A stretch of 64,000 nucleotides of DNA, from assembly GCA_013911415.1 (NCBI GenBank), contig JACETI010000005.1, positions 1-64,000 of the forward strand, in the 5' to 3' direction. The position numbers and the translations under genes were made by a program. The DNA comes from Legionella sp. GTDB taxonomy: Bacteria > Pseudomonadota > Gammaproteobacteria > Legionellales > Legionellaceae. The notes under the pieces are model-generated. The model saw only the letters and a list, made by a program, of their open reading frames with translations. It did no database searches and was not told the origin of the DNA. Positions 38,377 to 47,093 of this stretch are shown piece by piece. Numbering within the stretch: position 1 is the stretch's first letter; the number at the start of each line of letters is the position of its first letter.

Positions 38377-40244
38377 GCGTCTACTGCATCCGGTGTATTC
38401 GCCCAATGACAGCCATTTGAGAAGTAATACTTTAACCAGTTATCGAGCTGATTAACCTTGATAATGTTCATCCATTTTTGCAGTGAAAGCGATAAATTCG
38501 TAAGATCAAGGTTTTTTGTTTGTGCATATAATTTGCCTATGTCAATGAGTGCGGATAAATCAGGGTGTAAATCCTCATTTAAAACCGGATAAGGCCATGT
38601 CCAAGATGGAGAAGAACCTCCCATACTGCCTTTGCTGGGTTGCCAGACAATTTCCTTGGGTAAGATATGTTCAATAGCGCGACGGTGTAAATATCGTTCA
38701 ACCCCGCGATACGTTTTTTCTGCACTAGGAATGGATAAAAAGCACTGAATCAAACGAGGATCAAGTAACGGCCACCGGTAATCCACGCCATACGAAGCAG
38801 CCAAGAGCGTGCAGTTTTCCATACGGGTCGTTACGTATGGCACCCAACCTTGTTCTAAAGTAAATTTATCGAGATTGTGATAACCATGGTCATTAACTCC
38901 AAGACGATCGTACGCTTCTTTAAGCGAATATCTGGCCAGCAACCTTGATTTCACAATGACATCTGGCCAGCGTGATTGCATCGCATTTTGCAAGGAAGGA
39001 CTAATTTTTCCCCCATTAGCATCGGTTCTGAAATATAGACGAATGAGCCTTAACAGTCGTGTTAAAGCGTTACCTTTTAAAACGTTATAAAGCGTCAGAA
39101 ATTGCTTATTTTTTAATAACTCATAGAGGCTTAAATCATCAACAATAGCTGTTACAAATTCATCGCCTCCAAAACCAGAGAGTAATGTCCGAATCCCATG
39201 CTTCTCAGCGATTTCATAAAAATTTTCTTGCTCGCAGGCAACCCTATGCTCAACGGGCGCCCCCAACGCTTGGAGCGCCCTTTCTTCTGGATAATTAGCG
39301 AGAGAGTGCGCGTATGAAATAAAGCTCTGTGAAATTTGATAATGCTGATTAACAAGCCCCACATAGAGAGGCTCATCTTTTAATACAGCGTAACTGAAAG
39401 TAAAAAATTTTTCCCGGGATGCAGTGTAAAATTGAGCGGCGTAAGCAGTGACTGCTGATGAATCAAGGCCACCGCTGAGTTCTGATGCGAGTGGGTCGCA
39501 GGTATCTACTCTGTTTTTGATCGCTTGCGCTAGCGTCGATTGATACAGTTCTACATAAGCTTCTCTAGAGGGCAAAATTGTTTTTCGCGTATGAAACTGA
39601 TGGTATTGATGCCTAACCAAGCCTCGAGAAGAGAGGGTTAATTCTTCTGATGGAGGTAGTTTAAAGATTTTATGATAAGCCGTTTTATAAAAATCCATAG
39701 ACGTTTCTGCCAGTAAAAATTTACAAGCCCAATCCATGTTCGGTCTAACATGTATACATTCTAGAAGATGAAATAATGCTAACGAAGAAGAGAATACAAA
39801 AACGTGCTCATCATCATAATAATAAAAGGGTTTAGTGCCCATATGATCACGTACGCAAACGATTTTCTTAGTCCGGGCATTATAAATAGCGAAACAAAAA
39901 TCCCCGAACAAATAGCTTGTAAAGGATTCACCAAAATGTCTATATGCTTTTAAAATCAGTTGCGTGTCTCTAAGCGCTTTTAATAAATGGTGGTCTATTC
40001 CTAATACCTGTGCTAATTCAAGACGGTTATCCAAACGAGCCCAAGCAACAATAACAAGATCGTCTAACTTATCAATCATTGTTCTTTGAGAATGATTTGC
40101 TGCTTGTGCCAACCAACAGTTTTCATGACGCCAGATAAGGATATGTTGGTGGTTCGGTGCAATATTTAAAGCAGGATGCGACCCATGTAAAATCGACGGT
40201 TGATGGGTAAACTTTGTTGTTTTATAAAAAATACCGTGAATCAA
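38373..40244 (-). CDS. Asparagine-synthetase-like protein, probable lasso cyclase (C protein)
   Basis: 623 residues from a TTG preceded by AAGGAGG. Residues 1-190 form the glutamine-amidotransferase-like domain (LVIVAWARLDNRLELAQVLG, GDFCFAIYN, VCVRDHMGTKPFYY), but the protein begins MIHGIF and lacks the Cys at position 2 needed for glutaminase activity. The synthetase domain carries the PPi loop ELSGGLDSSAV (near residue 255). Loss of the N-terminal Cys is the usual state of lasso cyclases (McjC type), which adenylate an Asp/Glu side chain and close the ring on Gly1. Placement next to B1/B2 genes and a kinase supports this role. Confidence 0.82.
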   Translation of the reverse strand: MIHGIFYKTTKFTHQPSILHGSHPALNIAPNHQHILIWRHENCWLAQAANHSQRTMIDKLDDLVIVAWARLDNRLELAQVLGIDHHLLKALRDTQLILKAYRHFGESFTSYLFGDFCFAIYNARTKKIVCVRDHMGTKPFYYYDDEHVFVFSSSLALFHLLECIHVRPNMDWACKFLLAETSMDFYKTAYHKIFKLPPSEELTLSSRGLVRHQYHQFHTRKTILPSREAYVELYQSTLAQAIKNRVDTCDPLASELSGGLDSSAVTAYAAQFYTASREKFFTFSYAVLKDEPLYVGLVNQHYQISQSFISYAHSLANYPEERALQALGAPVEHRVACEQENFYEIAEKHGIRTLLSGFGGDEFVTAIVDDLSLYELLKNKQFLTLYNVLKGNALTRLLRLIRLYFRTDANGGKISPSLQNAMQSRWPDVIVKSRLLARYSLKEAYDRLGVNDHGYHNLDKFTLEQGWVPYVTTRMENCTLLAASYGVDYRWPLLDPRLIQCFLSIPSAEKTYRGVERYLHRRAIEHILPKEIVWQPSKGSMGGSSPSWTWPYPVLNEDLHPDLSALIDIGKLYAQTKNLDLTNLSLSLQKWMNIIKVNQLDNWLKYYFSNGCHWANTPDAVDA

Positions 40245-40280
40245 GTGATTCCCTCCTTAGTTTCAAGCTTGATCTTTCCG

Positions 40281-41198
40281 TTAATGCGCTCTAGCTAATA
40301 ATCCTCGCGCTTGCAAGTCATTTTCAATGGCAGATACTAAAGCATCCAATTGAAAACCTGAGATTGGTCGTTTGATATGAACAACTGCAATCTCTGAAGC
40401 TATTTGCGCACATCTGGTAAAATAGAAATGCTCTTTTTGCAATACCTTTAAAAATTCTTTCCTGTATACATGGTAGTGCAGCGGCTGAATTTTTTGTGGC
40501 CCAGAAACAGATTCAAGTGTTACATCTTTTTTTTCGTGCACATTTAAAACATAAACAAGGGCCAGCGACAAGGGGTCACTGTGATATTGATTGCCTAAGG
40601 GTACAGCAAATTTCTCAAGGCGGGGCATGATTGGTTCTAAAGCTTCTGTCGACATGCCCAGTTCAGCGACTGCATCGGTACATAATTTAATCTGGGGGAA
40701 ACTCGGTAAGACATGATTTTGCCTGTTAATAGCACAAATATCGTCTGCTAAAATAGAATATCCTCTCTTCATGAACGCGCCAGACAGGGTCGATTTACCT
40801 AACCCCGAATCGGCCACAATAGAAATGCATCGATCCCCTACGCAAATCGCATTGCCATGTAATAAAAGCAGATCCCGCTGCATGAGTAAAATGCCCATAC
40901 AGGATCCTAATAAAAATAAACGCAATGTTGCCGAATTTACATTATTCAGTGGTTCAACGATTACTGTATTACCATTTTCAATCCAAAAACGAGCAACATC
41001 CGGGATATACAACCAAGTTCGCATTGGGGTGCTTTGAAAATGAGGATCATTAAAACCTAGGCCGTCGGGATTGACTGTACCGAGCTGAATCCTTATAAGA
41101 TTCGTGTCTGTCAGCCCTGTAGAACTTTCCCCGTTTGTTAGTTCGGGTAAAAATAGATCACTAAGAATCGATAGCTGAAAAGCTTGATAAGTGTACAC
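40281..41198 (-). CDS. HPr-kinase-like protein, probable peptide kinase of the RiPP-type operon
   Basis: 305 residues from a GTG with GAGG upstream. The C-terminal half is an HprK-type kinase: LLLLHGNAICVGDRCISIVA leads to the P-loop ADSGLGKSTLSGAF, followed by the G-Y-x-x-L-A-D-D-I-C strand with the catalytic/metal Asp pair. The bacillary HPr-phosphorylation partner system is not expected here. Related stand-alone kinases in lasso-peptide clusters phosphorylate the C-terminal Ser of the precursor (established for paeninodin-type clusters). The N-terminal 120 residues resemble the matching recognition part of those proteins. Confidence 0.8.
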   Translation of the reverse strand: MYTYQAFQLSILSDLFLPELTNGESSTGLTDTNLIRIQLGTVNPDGLGFNDPHFQSTPMRTWLYIPDVARFWIENGNTVIVEPLNNVNSATLRLFLLGSCMGILLMQRDLLLLHGNAICVGDRCISIVADSGLGKSTLSGAFMKRGYSILADDICAINRQNHVLPSFPQIKLCTDAVAELGMSTEALEPIMPRLEKFAVPLGNQYHSDPLSLALVYVLNVHEKKDVTLESVSGPQKIQPLHYHVYRKEFLKVLQKEHFYFTRCAQIASEIAVVHIKRPISGFQLDALVSAIENDLQARGLLARAH

Positions 41199-41281
41199 AA
41201 AGAACCTCTAAAGAATCTCTAAAGAACCTCTACTGGAGCTGCTTACGCTCTTATGAAAAGAGAGACAGACGCCAACTCGAA

Positions 41282-41827
41282 TTAGTAACTATAAATTGAT
41301 GGTTGTTTTGGCCATAAATAGGTAGATACAACGGTAAAAGCACAGCACGTATCCCCGCCGGTAATATTTACTGGTCCTGAGGTTAGCCATACATGCCCCT
41401 TTAACCCCTCATTTTTTTCTCTTGACTGAGCAAAGCCTAGGTATAGTACGTGAGGAATTTTGTAGTATTGACACCACATTTTTGCAATTAACGCTTGGGT
41501 TAAGCAATTGGATTCCCAAGGCGTATATTTTGATGATAATTTTACCATGCGGCCAATTTTTATTGCTCGTTGTAACTGCATAGGAGGAATTAGCGTTGAC
41601 AATCTTAAGGCTTGATGAAATTGACCAAAGTACCTTACAAAACGAGACAGCGGTAGCGTTAACGTCAAAAATCTAAAAACACCGCAAAGTATAAAATTTA
41701 AACCAAATGCAAACTTGTCTGGAGCAGATAGTTTCCAGTACGACAAAGACAGTCGCCTCATTTTTTTTAATCGTTCCCTAATGTTTCTTTTAGAATCCAT
41801 GGATGTACCAATTACAAAGGTGCTCAA
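41282..41827 (-). CDS. Transglutaminase-like lasso B2 leader protease
   Basis: 181 residues from a TTG at 41827, or 172 from ATG 41800. Catalytic triad of the B2/McjB C-terminal family is visible: Cys in WESNCLTQALIAKMW, His in GHVWLTSG, and a following acidic residue in NITGGD. An N-terminal helical part (YWKLSAPDKFAFGLNFILCG) with some hydrophobic character precedes. The family cleaves the leader peptide of the precursor with help from the PqqD-like B1 protein, which is encoded just upstream here. Confidence 0.85.
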   Translation of the reverse strand: MSTFVIGTSMDSKRNIRERLKKMRRLSLSYWKLSAPDKFAFGLNFILCGVFRFLTLTLPLSRFVRYFGQFHQALRLSTLIPPMQLQRAIKIGRMVKLSSKYTPWESNCLTQALIAKMWCQYYKIPHVLYLGFAQSREKNEGLKGHVWLTSGPVNITGGDTCCAFTVVSTYLWPKQPSIYSY

Positions 41828-41829
41828 AT

Positions 41830-41931
41830 TTAGTTAATTAACTTCTTTGTTGTCAATTTTCTCTTAGACTGTTGGTTTCTAGGAATGCAACTACAGCTGA
41901 TAAACACATGGTCATATTTATAGGCTTTCAT
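41830..41931 (-). CDS. Candidate small peptide gene between B1 and B2
   Basis: A 33-residue frame (MKAYKYDHVFISCSCIPRN then a Lys/Gln-rich end) whose ATG overlaps the PqqD stop as ATGA and whose stop lies two bases before the B2 start. The tight fit suggests it might be translated by coupling. It has no leader motif or core typical of lasso peptides, so a chance frame is equally possible. Confidence 0.25.
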   Translation of the reverse strand: MKAYKYDHVFISCSCIPRNQQSKRKLTTKKLIN

Positions 41932-42464
41932 GAAACTCTGCCCAAAATAAGCGTTGTCTCGGCAGGATTGCCTGGTTTACTTAGAGCCAACGTTGTTGGC
42001 AGAATATATGTCATTATAGGAGGCTCGTATGGGATTACATCTCCCTGAAAGAATATAGGTTCAGCATTTTTTAATAAGCATGCTTCTTTTGATTCAGAGC
42101 ATACTTCTTTCATTTCCTCATTAAGCAATCCTGCTTTGTACAACGACAGGATAAAAGTTGTCACATCTGCTGCAGCAATGTCCTGCTCTAACAAAAACTC
42201 AGCGCTTACCTTGAGAATAATTGTTGCGATGGATAAAGATTCTTGGAGTAAATCCCAGACAAACCTTCCCGTTGCATTAAGATGATAATAATTACCGGTC
42301 GCTTCATCAAAACAAATCAAATTATCTTCGAAGGGTGCTGAAAATATTTGGTTGTTTCTTATAAAGACACTATCAAGTGATAAATCATTCGTTGTCAGTG
42401 CTTGAATGAAAGGTGCTTGATGGTCTGGTTGCGTTGATAGGGTTGGTACAAGATCCTTTTGCAT
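41928..42464 (-). CDS. PqqD-family RiPP recognition protein (B1) with unusual C-terminal tail
   Basis: 178 residues, about twice the usual PqqD length. Residues 30-115 form the RiPP recognition element: VFIRNNQIFSAPFEDNLICF, the DEATGNYYHLNATGRFVWDLL core, then two helices ending YKAGLL. Residues 116-178 are an added tail containing PYEPPIMTYILPTTL and ending LILGRVS. The PYEPP-hydrophobic stretch resembles the Y-x-x-P-x-L leader motif that B1 proteins bind in lasso precursors, which raises the possibility of a fused or leader-mimicking segment (inference). It is the first gene of the operon, divergent from the acyltransferases. Confidence 0.82.
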   Translation of the reverse strand: MQKDLVPTLSTQPDHQAPFIQALTTNDLSLDSVFIRNNQIFSAPFEDNLICFDEATGNYYHLNATGRFVWDLLQESLSIATIILKVSAEFLLEQDIAAADVTTFILSLYKAGLLNEEMKEVCSESKEACLLKNAEPIFFQGDVIPYEPPIMTYILPTTLALSKPGNPAETTLILGRVS

Positions 42465-42720
42465 AAAACATTTCCAAAAATTGTTTATGTACGAGCGCGT
42501 TTCATTATACGTACCTGCATATCAAAGTAAACTTAGATGCGTCCTACCCTAAGGATTTAAATCTGGTGTTAAACATTCCAACATCTGCTTTATACCCAAG
42601 CACGATCATCCGCTTCGAGAAAATATCGTTGCCAGTCTCAAGCTAGCATCTTACACTTATCATTCATCTAAAGACGCAGGAAAAATGTTTTTTTATTGAA
42701 AGCACTATACAGGAAGTTTA

Positions 42721-43920
42721 ATGATGCTTCATAGCCTGACCTCGCTGCGTTTTTTTGCTGCAATAGTAGTTTTTCTCTCTCATCTAGGTGGATGTCTACG
42801 GCTTCATCCCGATAATATTCTTCTGACTCAAATCTTTTTTAAACTACACGGCGTGGGGGTTTTGTTTACAAGGCTTGGTATTCCAGTGCTCTCTTTATTT
42901 TTTATTTTAACGGGGTTTGTAATAACCTACTCTTATGAAAATAAGATAAAAATGCAGCACATTACAAAAGCTCAATTTCTTTTTTTAAGGTTTGCAAGAA
43001 TATACCCAACCTATTTGCTCACTATGCTGTTAATTTTTCCCTTACTCTTGTTTCAATTTATTAAGGAGTTACCGAGTGAACTTCATCCGTTCATTATATT
43101 GATTAAGGCTCTGACTAACCTAACATTATTGCACGGGTTTATTCCTGATCATTTTGCTTTACTAGAAAATCCTAACATACCGAGCTGGGGTCTCTCTGTT
43201 GATTTGTTTTTTTATTTTACTTTTTTTCATCTCGTTTCATTAAGTAAAAGGAAATTCTCTCTCCTTTCTGCTTCTCTTTTATTCTTCACGCTGACCTGGA
43301 TAATCTTAAAATTCAATCACTCAACAATGAATGAAACGTATGTCAAAGAGATATATTTGTTACTGACAAGCCCCTTTTTTCGGATCATTGATTTTTTAAC
43401 AGGAATGAGCTTAGCTAGGTTATTTATTTCCATGAAGGGCAAAATTTCTTACCCCTTGCTCTTTAATATTTTAGAGCCAGTCGCTATCGGATTGTATTTT
43501 TTATTTTTTTATCTCGAAGTGAAACTAAAGATTCATATCTTCTTTGCAATTGATCTGTATTACTTATTTCCAATGGGCCTGATAATTTTTGTATTTGCTT
43601 TTCAAAGAGGATTTATATCAAAACTGCTTCAAAATCGGCTACTTGTTTTTTTGGGTCACACATCCTTCGCAATATTTATCTACCATTGGATTATTCTCAC
43701 TTATGCGAGCAGAATAATTAGGCATTTTGATATTCAGATCCATACGACTTCCGCGGTTTTAGCAACGATAGCCACTGTTCTAGGCAGTACGATCCTCGTT
43801 TCCATTATCAATTATAAATATTTTGAACAGCCGTTATACCGCCTTGCACGTCGGTGGTGTGTTAATTTTGAAAATCCAAGGAACATACGTCGAGAGCAGA
43901 GCATCCCTTTAACCCTCTAA
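42721..43920 (+). CDS. Membrane acyltransferase (Acyltransferase_3/OafA family), copy 1
   Basis: 399 residues, AGGAAG before the ATG. About ten membrane segments. The N-terminus holds the family motif (LTSLRFFAAIVVFLSHLGG with the R-F-x-A-A and catalytic His), FILTGFVITYSYE, LRFARIYPTYLL and a late H-T-S-F-A-I-F-I-Y-H-W pair. Members transfer acyl groups to sugars of LPS, peptidoglycan or secondary metabolites at the inner membrane. The next gene is a close tandem paralogue. It is divergent from the RiPP-type operon, so acyl tailoring of that product is possible but unproven. Confidence 0.9.
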   Translation: MMLHSLTSLRFFAAIVVFLSHLGGCLRLHPDNILLTQIFFKLHGVGVLFTRLGIPVLSLFFILTGFVITYSYENKIKMQHITKAQFLFLRFARIYPTYLLTMLLIFPLLLFQFIKELPSELHPFIILIKALTNLTLLHGFIPDHFALLENPNIPSWGLSVDLFFYFTFFHLVSLSKRKFSLLSASLLFFTLTWIILKFNHSTMNETYVKEIYLLLTSPFFRIIDFLTGMSLARLFISMKGKISYPLLFNILEPVAIGLYFLFFYLEVKLKIHIFFAIDLYYLFPMGLIIFVFAFQRGFISKLLQNRLLVFLGHTSFAIFIYHWIILTYASRIIRHFDIQIHTTSAVLATIATVLGSTILVSIINYKYFEQPLYRLARRWCVNFENPRNIRREQSIPLTL

Positions 43921-43955
43921 TAGAATACATAACAATTAAAAAAGATAAATAAATT

Positions 43956-45125
43956 ATGATTTACAGCCTAACTTCAATGCGATTTTTCGCGTCAATGATC
44001 ATCGTTATTTCCCACATCGGTTATTATCTAAACCTACATCCTGAAAATTATTTAATTCATACTCTTTTCTTTCAAACACACGGTCGAGCACCCTTATTTA
44101 CTTTGCTCGGTACGCCTTTAATGACGTTATTTTTTATCCTTACGGGCTTTGTTATCACTTATCGTTATGAATATCAAATAAAAAATCAATCAATCACTAA
44201 TCATCATTTTCTGATTGCACGTTTTGCAAGGCTATATCCCACTTACTTACTGACTTTAGGCTTAAGCCTTCCCCTTCTATTTATCAATAACATCTACACC
44301 GATGATTACTTTAATACTTTGAATGTAATCTCAAAAACACTTTTGAATTTGTGTTTATTGCATAGTTATGTTCCCTATTACGATATTATGTCCAACGTTA
44401 ACCCGCCTATTTGGACGCTTTCAGTCGATGTTCTCTTTTATTTATCCTTTCCGTTCCTTATCAAAATGCGACCGAGTAAGTTGTATGTATTCACCCTTTT
44501 ACTGCTCTTAATTGTTTTCACATGTGCCACCTTAGAGTTTTATCAAGAAATAATTATTTCTCGTATATTCTCTTTTATAACCAGTCCATTCTTTCGGATC
44601 GTTGACTTTATCATAGGCATTCATTTAGCAAGGTTATTTATTGCTTTAAAGGATCGTGCTCCTGGCTCGGGGCTTTTTCATGTCTTTGAGCCTTTGTCTA
44701 TTGGCGTTTATTTGCTGTTCTTTTGCCTTGAAAGAAAATTCATCATACCTGTTGTTTACGCCTTTGATTTGTTTTATTTATTGCCAATTGGCTTCATCGT
44801 GCTCACCTTTGCTTTTCAAAAAGGATTTATTTCGAGGTTCCTTCAACTTCGATCACTTGTCTTGCTGGGTAATGCCTCTTACGCAATTTATATTTACCAC
44901 TGGATGATTATTTCTTACACAAACTATTGGTTGAAAATTTTTAATATTCCGACACATGCCACGTTACTTGTCGTATCTCTCATGTTATTAGTCATTGGCG
45001 CTTCCATAGGGGTAGCATTATTAAGTTATACCTATTTTGAACAACCGCTAAATAATTTTATACGTCGGAGATATACCGACCACAGGCCTACGTTGTCTCA
45101 ACAAAAAGCAGTGTTTCCAACTTAA
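43956..45125 (+). CDS. Membrane acyltransferase (Acyltransferase_3/OafA family), copy 2
   Basis: 389 residues, starting 35 bases after copy 1 and aligned with it along its whole length (LTSMRFFASMIIVISHIGYY, LIARFARLYPTYLLTLGLSL, SPFFRIVDFIIGIHLARLFI, NASYAIYIYHWMI), so a tandem duplication that has since diverged. Catalytic His and the R-F-x-A motif are kept. Its last four bases overlap the convergent oxygenase gene. Substrate unknown; surface glycan O-acylation is the usual role. Confidence 0.9.
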   Translation: MIYSLTSMRFFASMIIVISHIGYYLNLHPENYLIHTLFFQTHGRAPLFTLLGTPLMTLFFILTGFVITYRYEYQIKNQSITNHHFLIARFARLYPTYLLTLGLSLPLLFINNIYTDDYFNTLNVISKTLLNLCLLHSYVPYYDIMSNVNPPIWTLSVDVLFYLSFPFLIKMRPSKLYVFTLLLLLIVFTCATLEFYQEIIISRIFSFITSPFFRIVDFIIGIHLARLFIALKDRAPGSGLFHVFEPLSIGVYLLFFCLERKFIIPVVYAFDLFYLLPIGFIVLTFAFQKGFISRFLQLRSLVLLGNASYAIYIYHWMIISYTNYWLKIFNIPTHATLLVVSLMLLVIGASIGVALLSYTYFEQPLNNFIRRRYTDHRPTLSQQKAVFPT

Positions 45126-45745
45126 CCAGTTTTCGACCTTTTTAATTTTGCAAAATTTTTTTGCCACTCTAGACTTTGAATATAATGTTGCAAACGTCTT
45201 TGTTTTTCCTCTTGATAAGCAAACGCATTGACACCCTCTTTTATTACATAATGCATAAATACTTGGGTCACGAAATCGGCATGAACCAGCTCTTCTCGCC
45301 AATGTATCAGATCACAACCTCGATAAATGATAGCGTCACCAGGCTCTAATAAGATGTGATGTACTTTTTTATCATAATCAATCAGGTGGAAACCCCAAGG
45401 CTCTCCTTGACGCCCTATGTTTATTGTCATTGATATTTCACAAGCAGGACGATCTGTATGTTGGGATAAACGCGCTCCTTTTCGATAAGTGCGGTAATAG
45501 CAATAAGTGGGTAATAATTTGAGAGCCGTTAATTGTTCGAGATTAATTCGTAGGGTTTTATGTAGAACTGCAAATTTTTGATCATGATAAAAGGAAGGTG
45601 AACCTGGTGCTTGTCTATCCTGTAAATCACCGCCAGCCATATTATCAAGTGCATATTGATAATATTCAGTTAGTTGAGGCTCGCAGACCATCTTTCGTAG
45701 GCTAGCAAAACCTTTCTGTTTAAATAATTTAGCGATTTCTGTCAT
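45122..45745 (-). CDS. 2-oxoglutarate/Fe(II)-dependent oxygenase-like protein
   Basis: 207 residues from ATG 45745 (AAAGG upstream); an in-frame ATG at 45793 gives a longer form. The double-stranded beta-helix motifs are visible: Q-H-T-D-R (HxD iron ligands), EISMTINIG, then LEPGDAIIYRGCDLIHWREE with the distal His. The R/K for 2-oxoglutarate is not certain by eye. Family members hydroxylate amino acids, peptides or lipids. Placement next to acyltransferases and the RiPP operon makes a tailoring role possible. Confidence 0.75.
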   Translation of the reverse strand: MTEIAKLFKQKGFASLRKMVCEPQLTEYYQYALDNMAGGDLQDRQAPGSPSFYHDQKFAVLHKTLRINLEQLTALKLLPTYCYYRTYRKGARLSQHTDRPACEISMTINIGRQGEPWGFHLIDYDKKVHHILLEPGDAIIYRGCDLIHWREELVHADFVTQVFMHYVIKEGVNAFAYQEEKQRRLQHYIQSLEWQKNFAKLKRSKTG

Positions 45746-45842
45746 AGTTATATAACCTTTTCCTTGTCCTATTAAACTGGCCGCATAAAGCACACTATAT
45801 TGATTAAGAACTTTTGTAGACGCTAGAAGGATTTATTTTACC

Positions 45843-46307
45843 GTGAGAATAGCGAAGTTACTTAGTATTTACTGCCCTTGTTACCTTTTGTTTGAGATGA
45901 TTGTCTTTGTTTGGATTTTTGGCACTCACGAAAGTTTAAAGATTTTAAAAAAATCACCCTTGTCCGTCGATTTCAATGGAGCAATTATTTTATTTTCATC
46001 CCTACTCGCCGGCCTATTAGTCATCCTATTGATGAGAAAACGTTTATCACTACAACCCTATCCTTATTTTATGTTGGGGTTTTATGTTGGAAATTTAACA
46101 TTGTTACTTATTTCTTTCACGCAAGCGTTGCTCAACAAATTTATTATTTGGAAATTTCCAGAATGTTTACTCCTGTTCTTCGCGCCCTTTATGGAGTTAT
46201 TTATCGATTATCTTTTTGGTTTCGCGTTTTTGGTATTAATTCCTGCCTGGTTAAGTGCCTACGTCCTTTTTAAGCTAGTAAAAATGCAGAAAGCGGAAGG
46301 GCTCTGA
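45843..46307 (+). CDS. Hypothetical multi-pass membrane protein
   Basis: 154 residues from a GTG. Four hydrophobic segments are seen (LLFEMIVFVWIFG, AIILFSSLLAGLLVILLM, YFMLGFYVGNLTLLLISF, and LFGFAFLVLIPAWLSAYVLF). No family is recognised and no transporter motif or ATPase is present. It is divergent from the oxygenase gene and followed by a small ORF. Confidence 0.55.
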   Translation: MRIAKLLSIYCPCYLLFEMIVFVWIFGTHESLKILKKSPLSVDFNGAIILFSSLLAGLLVILLMRKRLSLQPYPYFMLGFYVGNLTLLLISFTQALLNKFIIWKFPECLLLFFAPFMELFIDYLFGFAFLVLIPAWLSAYVLFKLVKMQKAEGL

Positions 46308-46323
46308 TGTGCAGGAATTATTC

Positions 46324-46467
46324 ATGTTATCAAAGCGCCTAGAAAAATATAACCTATTGAATAGTACTTTACCAACCAGTTATTTTTTCTCAGGTACTGC
46401 AATAGATGCGGCTTCAGAGAACGCAACGCAAACTAATCAGAGCAACAATGGACTTAAGAACAGTTAA
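46324..46467 (+). CDS. Candidate small peptide gene
   Basis: A 47-residue frame with AGGA seven bases before the ATG, 16 bases after the membrane protein gene. The N-terminal half is basic/hydrophobic (LSKRLEKYNLLNSTLPTSYF) and the C-terminal half (GTAIDAASENATQTNQSNNG plus LKNS) is small and polar. A Gly at residue 24 is followed by Glu at the ninth position, the spacing of a lasso ring, but the usual Thr at -2 is absent. It may be a RiPP precursor, an unrelated peptide or a chance frame. Confidence 0.3.
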   Translation: MLSKRLEKYNLLNSTLPTSYFFSGTAIDAASENATQTNQSNNGLKNS

Positions 46468-46626
46468 TTGGCGCTCGGTCCTAGCAGGGCATAGCCCTGA
46501 AAACATTCCCTTCTTTCAAAAGGGCTTTAAAAGTGAGCACCAAGGTATCTTTTAAAGCGCTCCTGCAGATGGCATTTCCACGTATTTTGCGTATAATAAT
46601 GACTAAAGACATTAATCTGCAAAAAA
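46468..46626. other. Non-coding leader region of erpA
   Basis: Between the small ORF and erpA no gene is seen. It must contain the erpA promoter; a TATAAT-like stretch (gtataataatg near 46590-46600) about 30 bases before the start is a plausible -10 element. No IscR-type site could be identified by eye. Confidence 0.3.
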
Positions 46627-47025
46627 ATGACTATTTCCGCTCCTACACCACCCGCTCCATCAGCAACTGGCATCCAATTTTCGGTCACTGCAGCCGATAA
46701 AGTGGCTGCTTTAATCGCTGAAGAAGGCAATCCTAATCTAAACTTACGCGTTTTTGTAACTGGTGGCGGTTGTTCAGGCTTTCAATATGGCTTCACTTTT
46801 GATGAGACAATTCAACACGATGACATCGTTGTTACACAAACTTGCGCCGATGGAAGTACAGAAATTAAGCTGTTAATAGACCCTATGAGCTATCAGTATT
46901 TAAGTATGGCTGAGATAGATTATGTGAATAATATCCAAGGCGAACAATTTCTGATTAGAAATCCGCATGCCAAAACCACTTGTGGTTGTGGTTCTTCTTT
47001 TAGTGTGGATGACGAAGATTTTTAG
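46627..47025 (+). CDS. erpA: Iron-sulfur insertion protein ErpA
   Basis: 132 residues of the A-type carrier family. The three conserved Cys are present: [11 protein letters not shown] (near residue 49) and the C-terminal TTCGCGSSF pair. The intervening [18 protein letters not shown] block is typical of ErpA rather than IscA. It delivers 4Fe-4S clusters to target enzymes such as those of isoprenoid synthesis. The Pro/Ala-rich first 15 residues are a short extension. Monocistronic or followed by the AhpD-like gene 68 bases later. Confidence 0.95.
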   Translation: MTISAPTPPAPSATGIQFSVTAADKVAALIAEEGNPNLNLRVFVTGGGCSGFQYGFTFDETIQHDDIVVTQTCADGSTEIKLLIDPMSYQYLSMAEIDYVNNIQGEQFLIRNPHAKTTCGCGSSFSVDDEDF

Positions 47026-47093
47026 CAACTCGTTGTTATATCCTCTGTCGCTCTGCCTTTTAATTTTTAATTTTATATAAAAGGAATTATTTT

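Noticed and set aside
42465-42720. Lasso precursor gene directly upstream of the PqqD gene
   Set aside because: Minus-strand frames here are at most 21 codons and show no Gly with Asp/Glu at positions 7-9.
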